Below, one piece after another: positions 7,012-9,636 of a stretch of 9,636 nt of DNA; position 1 is the stretch's first letter; every line of letters starts with the position of its first letter. The notes beneath the pieces are model-generated. The model worked only from the letters and a program-made list of their open reading frames with translations, had not been told where the DNA came from and made no database searches. Location of the stretch: assembly GCA_019237355.1 (NCBI GenBank), contig JAFAHH010001015.1:1-9636 (forward strand). The letters run 5' to 3'. The DNA is from Acetobacteraceae bacterium (GTDB taxonomy: Bacteria > Pseudomonadota > Alphaproteobacteria > Acetobacterales > Acetobacteraceae). The position numbers and the translations under genes are program-made.

Positions 7012-7992
7012 ATGGCGGATGAGAAGCGGAAGGTGCTCGCCCCCAGCAATATGGGAGGAGCGGGCTGGGACATCTTACACAGTCGTGAGGACATACTTTT
7101 AATTCCTTATCCGCCGACCATCGCGGCCGAGGAGTTGCACAACCTGCTCTTAGATGCGGCGGGCATCGTGGTTTCTTTTACGCCATTCGGCCGGGCTGAG
7201 GTCGACGCCGCCCCTTTGTTGCAAGTGGTTGCGCGCATCGGCGTCGGGTATGACGCCGTCGACGTGGCCGCTCTCACTGCACGGCGCATCCCTTTGATGA
7301 CAACGGGGCTGGCGAATTCGACCAGTGTTGCCGAAAAGGCCCTGTATTTCATGTTGGCGCTGGCTAAGAGAGCTACCCTGATGGACCGGCTCGTGCGGGA
7401 GGGGCGCTGGCATGATCGATACCGTGCAATGCCGATGGAAGTGGCCGGCAAAACCGTGCTGGTGGTTGGCTTCGGCCGAATTGGAACGCGCACGGCGAGG
7501 CGCTGTGCGGCGCTAGAGATGCGAGTGCTGGTCTATGATCCCTATGTCGCCCCGGAGGCGATCCGGAGCGTTGGGTATGAGCCTGCGATGGATCTCGATG
7601 CGGCGCTCCCGGTAGCCGAATTTGTAACGATCCATTGTCCGAAGAATTCCGAAACAATCGGCATGTTCGGCGCGGCCCGGCTTGCCGGGATGAAGCATGG
7701 CGCAGCCTTGATCAATACCGCCCGGGGCGGGATTGTTGAGGAAGCAGCCCTACACGAGGCCTTGGCTTCGGGCCATCTTGGCGGGGCGGGTCTCGACGTG
7801 TTTGAAGCCGAGCCTCCGTCACTGGAGAACGCGCTGCTGCGGCGCGATGACGTACTCACCGCGCCGCATATGGCGGGAGTTACAGCCGAAGCCGTGGCGG
7901 CAATGGCTCAGGCTGCGGCGCGCAACGTGCTGAGTGTCCTTGATGGCGCGCCGCTTGCCGAAAACGTCGTGAATCGTGCGATTATCGATTGA
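7012..7992 (+). CDS. D-isomer specific 2-hydroxyacid dehydrogenase, NAD-binding
   Basis: Interconverts a 2-hydroxyacid and a 2-oxoacid with NAD(H); relatives include phosphoglycerate, glycerate/hydroxypyruvate and D-lactate dehydrogenases. The 326-residue product matches the two-domain family: VARIGVGYDAVD and the NSTSVAEKAL substrate segment in the catalytic domain, then the Rossmann motif VGFGRIG (153-158 for GFGRIG) with Asp176 in VYDP at the end of strand 2, favouring NAD. The catalytic triad is present: Arg238 in NTARGG, Glu267 in FEAEPP and His286 in APHMAG. There is no C-terminal ACT domain, so it is a short form and not a classical regulated SerA. ATG 7012 has AAAGG 8 bases upstream; TTG 7006, in frame, would overlap the SDR stop and is less likely. 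The specific substrate cannot be read from the sequence. Confidence 0.94.
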   Translation: MADEKRKVLAPSNMGGAGWDILHSREDILLIPYPPTIAAEELHNLLLDAAGIVVSFTPFGRAEVDAAPLLQVVARIGVGYDAVDVAALTARRIPLMTTGLANSTSVAEKALYFMLALAKRATLMDRLVREGRWHDRYRAMPMEVAGKTVLVVGFGRIGTRTARRCAALEMRVLVYDPYVAPEAIRSVGYEPAMDLDAALPVAEFVTIHCPKNSETIGMFGAARLAGMKHGAALINTARGGIVEEAALHEALASGHLGGAGLDVFEAEPPSLENALLRRDDVLTAPHMAGVTAEAVAAMAQAAARNVLSVLDGAPLAENVVNRAIID

Positions 7993-7997
7993 TCTCG

Positions 7998-8516
7998 TTA
8001 TACTCCAGCGGTCTGCCCGGCTGCTGAGCGTCCCACGAATTTCAGCGTGGTCGCCGCAATATGCTCATCGATCCACCTTGCCATCGCCTCTTCCTCCTGA
8101 AGCGACTGACGCAAGGCTGTAAGCGCCGCGTTATGACCGGTCGCCTCCGCGAGAGTCAGCAGCGACTTGTAAGCGGCGATCTCATAATTTTCGAAAGCAA
8201 AGTTGGCGAAGGTGTTCTTGATCACCTCGTCCGGCGCGGTTGTGTGCATCAGAGCGGCCATGTTGCCGACGAATGACATGACCGTGTCCTTCACGGCAGA
8301 ATGACTGGTTCCGAGCTGCGAAAGCAGCTCCTCGAGCCGCCGTGCTTGCTCCTCGGTCTCAGCCAGGTGCTGACGCATGCGCGCTGACAGTTCGGGATAG
8401 TTCTCAAGCCGCTCCAACTGCCGTTCCAACAGCTCCCTTGCCTGGTTCTCGACTCCATGCTGGTTCCTAAGCCCGGTCTCATAAACCTCGCGCGCCCTAT
8501 CACTAGTTCCGCTCAT
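7998..8516 (-). CDS. Ferritin-like DUF892 (YciE/YciF family) protein
   Basis: Small helical protein of the ferritin-like DUF892 family, stress-linked in enterobacteria but without a firmly established reaction. The 172-residue product is almost wholly helical. Helix 1 is about ENQARELLERQLERLENYPEL, then MRQHLAETEEQARRLEELL, a middle helix around TVMSFVGNMAALM, then FENYEIAAYKSLLTLAEATG and LRQSLQEEEAMARWIDEHI. Candidate metal ligands are Glu/His clusters: His50, Glu53, Glu109, Glu112, Glu141-143 and His152. Start: ATG 8516 has an excellent GGAGG (8524-8528) 7 bases upstream; the frame extends to 8600 but without a comparable site. No signal peptide or membrane segment is seen, so it should be cytosolic. 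It is a single gene converging on the D-2-hydroxyacid dehydrogenase with 5 bp between stops, and lies next to transposon remnants. Confidence 0.88.
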   Translation of the reverse strand: MSGTSDRAREVYETGLRNQHGVENQARELLERQLERLENYPELSARMRQHLAETEEQARRLEELLSQLGTSHSAVKDTVMSFVGNMAALMHTTAPDEVIKNTFANFAFENYEIAAYKSLLTLAEATGHNAALTALRQSLQEEEAMARWIDEHIAATTLKFVGRSAAGQTAGV

Positions 8517-8614
8517 ATGACACCCTCCAGGTTGCGTGGAGAGAAAGCGCTGAGCCGCCCGTTCGGCTGCACGTGTCACAGAACGTTGAGAGCAGACCAT
8601 CTTTTGCTAAGTAA

Positions 8615-9033
8615 TTAAGGCGCGACCTGCTCTACAAGCACGATGGCTTGAGGCGAACTCGGGTTCCCAATTCGCAAGCACTGGGTCCCATTTTGCGCGC
8701 AACACCAGGATCGCTTGAGCCACTGCGCGCGCTTGCGCATGCGGTTGGACCGGCGCTTGCCGGCGCTCTCACCGTTCCTAGGACAGAGCCCAGCCCATGA
8801 AATCAGCTCGGCCTGGGTCGGGAAGCGGCTCATCTCGGGGCCAATCTCGGCCATGATGCGCGCGCGCTCAGTTCGCCAACGCCAGGAATGGAGGTCAGCA
8901 GCTTCAGCGCTGCGCGAAAAGGTTCGACTCTGCCGTCGACCTCCTGATCGATTTGCTCGATCGCCGCCGAGAGCGCATCGATCTGCTGCAGGTGCAGGCG
9001 CAACATGAAGCGGTGACGAAGCCGGTGGGAGGC
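8615..9033 (-). pseudogene. IS110-family transposase remnant (5'-truncated, frameshifted)
   Basis: On the minus strand from about 9033, one frame reads HRFMLRLHLQQIDALSAAIE, then a Gln-Ile-Asp-Gln-Glu helix, and KLLTSIPGVGELSAR. At a GC dinucleotide run (8858-8867) the frame changes, and the match resumes from 8857 with IMAEIGPEMSRFPTQAEL, ISWAGLCPRNGESAGKRRS and MRKRAQWLK (to 8714). This is the C-terminal Transposase_20 (helix-hairpin-helix) part of IS110/IS116/IS902 enzymes. The N-terminal DEDD catalytic half is missing: a TGA precedes the matching frame at 9036-9034. After WLK the sequence to the TAA at 8617-8615 no longer resembles the family, so the C-terminus is also degraded. The gene cannot make an active recombinase. 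Removing 2 bp from the GC run would restore the internal frame. Confidence 0.85.
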
Positions 9034-9255
9034 TCAAACCAATGCTGGACCGAAGCTACAACCCAGCCACTCTTATCCGGGAGGGCATGTGAGAGGCCGC
9101 AATTAGCCGAACGTGCTCGCCGGGCGAGCGTAAATAACGCTCCGGGCTAGAGCAGATCGCGCTTGACTGGAAACGCCCGCGGTTCCAGGAGCGCGTGACC
9201 GGGTTCCCATCGCGATGGGCGCGATGCGGCCCGATGATGCTCGCAAAGGAAAGAC
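9034..9255. other. Non-coding stretch with clustered dyad symmetries
   Basis: About 220 bp between the IS110 remnant and the IS5-type element with no gene I can support. It holds several inverted repeats: an odd 15-base palindrome GCTCGCCGGGCGAGC (9115-9129); an overlapping hairpin GAGCGT-AAATA-ACGCTC (9126-9142); CTGGAA/TTCCAG arms (9167-9172 and 9183-9188); and a perfect 14-bp palindrome CCCATCGCGATGGG (9206-9219). It may be non-coding end sequence of a mobile element. Confidence 0.4.
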
Positions 9256-9259
9256 CTAG

Positions 9260-9275
9260 CAGTCTGCTGAAAAAC
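9260..9275 (+). repeat. Probable left terminal inverted repeat of an IS5-family element
   Basis: CAGTCTGCTGAAAAAC resembles the terminal repeats of IS5-family elements (core TCTGCTGAAAAA). It lies 59 bp before the transposase start and is directly preceded by CTAG (9256-9259), a plausible 4-bp target site. The right end is outside the window, so the matching repeat and target duplication cannot be checked here. Confidence 0.65.
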
Positions 9276-9334
9276 CTCTTGCCCGGCGCGGATTCGGAAT
9301 GATTAAAGCCTGCCAGCTACGGCGGAGCAAACCA

Positions 9335-9636
9335 ATGCGCGGCAGGTTCGTCGATCAGGGCAAGCTGTTTTCCTATATCTCGCTGGAAACCGGGTTCCGG
9401 AACAGCACCCGCTACGCCAGATCCGGAAATTGGTACGCGAGGTCCTGAAGCAGCTGAGCTGGAGCTTCGGCCGGCTTTACGCAAGCGAAGGGCGCCCGTC
9501 AGTTCCGCCCGAACAGCTGTTGAGTGCGCTGCTGCTTCAAGTATTTTATGGCATCCGCTCGAAGCGACAGCTGATCGAGCAGCTCAATTATAACCTGCTA
9601 TTTCGCTGGTTCGTGGGCTTATCTCCGGATGACCCG
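9335..9636 (+). pseudogene. IS5-family transposase, frameshifted near the N-terminus (3' end outside window)
   Basis: ATG 9335 starts MRGRFVDQGKLFSYISLET, the usual opening of this transposase group, but this frame ends at TGA 9446-9448. From 9394 the family sequence continues in another frame to the window end: VPEQHPLRQIRKLVREVL, SWSFGRLYASEGRPSVPPEQ, LLSALLLQVFYGIRSKRQL, IEQLNYNLLFRWFVGLSPDD. This N-terminal DUF772 region is helical and precedes the DDE catalytic domain, which lies outside the window. The join needs one added base around 9389-9393 (ACCGGG to ACCCGGG), which would give ETRVPEQHP. No A-rich slippery run is present there, so programmed frameshifting looks unlikely; a real inactivating deletion or a sequencing error is more probable. 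Confidence 0.82.

Larger units (their letters stand above)
9260..9636 (+). mobile_element. IS5-family insertion sequence, left part
   Basis: The element begins at the terminal repeat at 9260, has a 59-base leader, then an IS5-type transposase reading frame that continues past the window end. It lies beyond the IS110 remnant, making the right edge of the window an insertion-sequence cluster. Confidence 0.75.

Noticed and set aside
9386..9396. Programmed ribosomal frameshift in the IS5-type transposase
   Set aside because: Some IS5-group elements use recoding, but at A-rich slippery sites; ACCGGGTTCC here is not one, so a plain indel is more likely.

Overview
The window is a typical stretch of a GC-rich proteobacterial chromosome, most likely an alphaproteobacterium. 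The support is the sequence style of GAPDH and PGK, the paired ligase-associated exonuclease and ATP-dependent ligase, and the transposase types. A finer placement, such as Acetobacteraceae, would be a guess. No rRNA, tRNA or CRISPR array was seen.

Left part (1-1971, plus strand): the 3' part of a glyceraldehyde-3-phosphate dehydrogenase gene, followed 4 bp later by a complete phosphoglycerate kinase gene. Together they form a two-step glycolytic/gluconeogenic operon.

Second part (about 1972-2662): a broken gene for a secreted protein. Its signal-peptide start and its body lie in different frames, separated by a one-base slip in a G run. Its 3' end is lost where it meets the ligase gene. A perfect 9-bp inverted repeat encloses its likely start codon.

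Centre (6138-2681, minus strand): a tightly packed operon of a crotonase-superfamily enzyme, a metallo-beta-lactamase/beta-CASP DNA exonuclease and an ATP-dependent DNA ligase. The last two belong to the known ligase-associated DNA damage response module. Its usual Lhr-type helicase and PdeM endonuclease partners are not in this window.

Right-centre (6248-7992, plus strand): divergent from the crotonase, a short-chain dehydrogenase/reductase followed 2 bp later by a D-2-hydroxyacid dehydrogenase. With the crotonase they look like a small carbon-metabolism islet of unknown substrate. A DUF892/YciF-type ferritin-like protein gene (8516-7998) converges on it with only 5 bp between stop codons.

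Right end (8615-9636): insertion-sequence debris. There is a 5'-truncated, frameshifted IS110-type transposase on the minus strand, then about 220 bp of non-coding DNA rich in dyad symmetries, then the left end of an IS5-family element. Its transposase is frameshifted near the start and runs out of the window.

I found no convincing new biological system. The best leads are the start-codon palindrome on the broken secreted gene, the incomplete repair module with a crotonase as its first gene, and the structured non-coding DNA beside the IS110 remnant.
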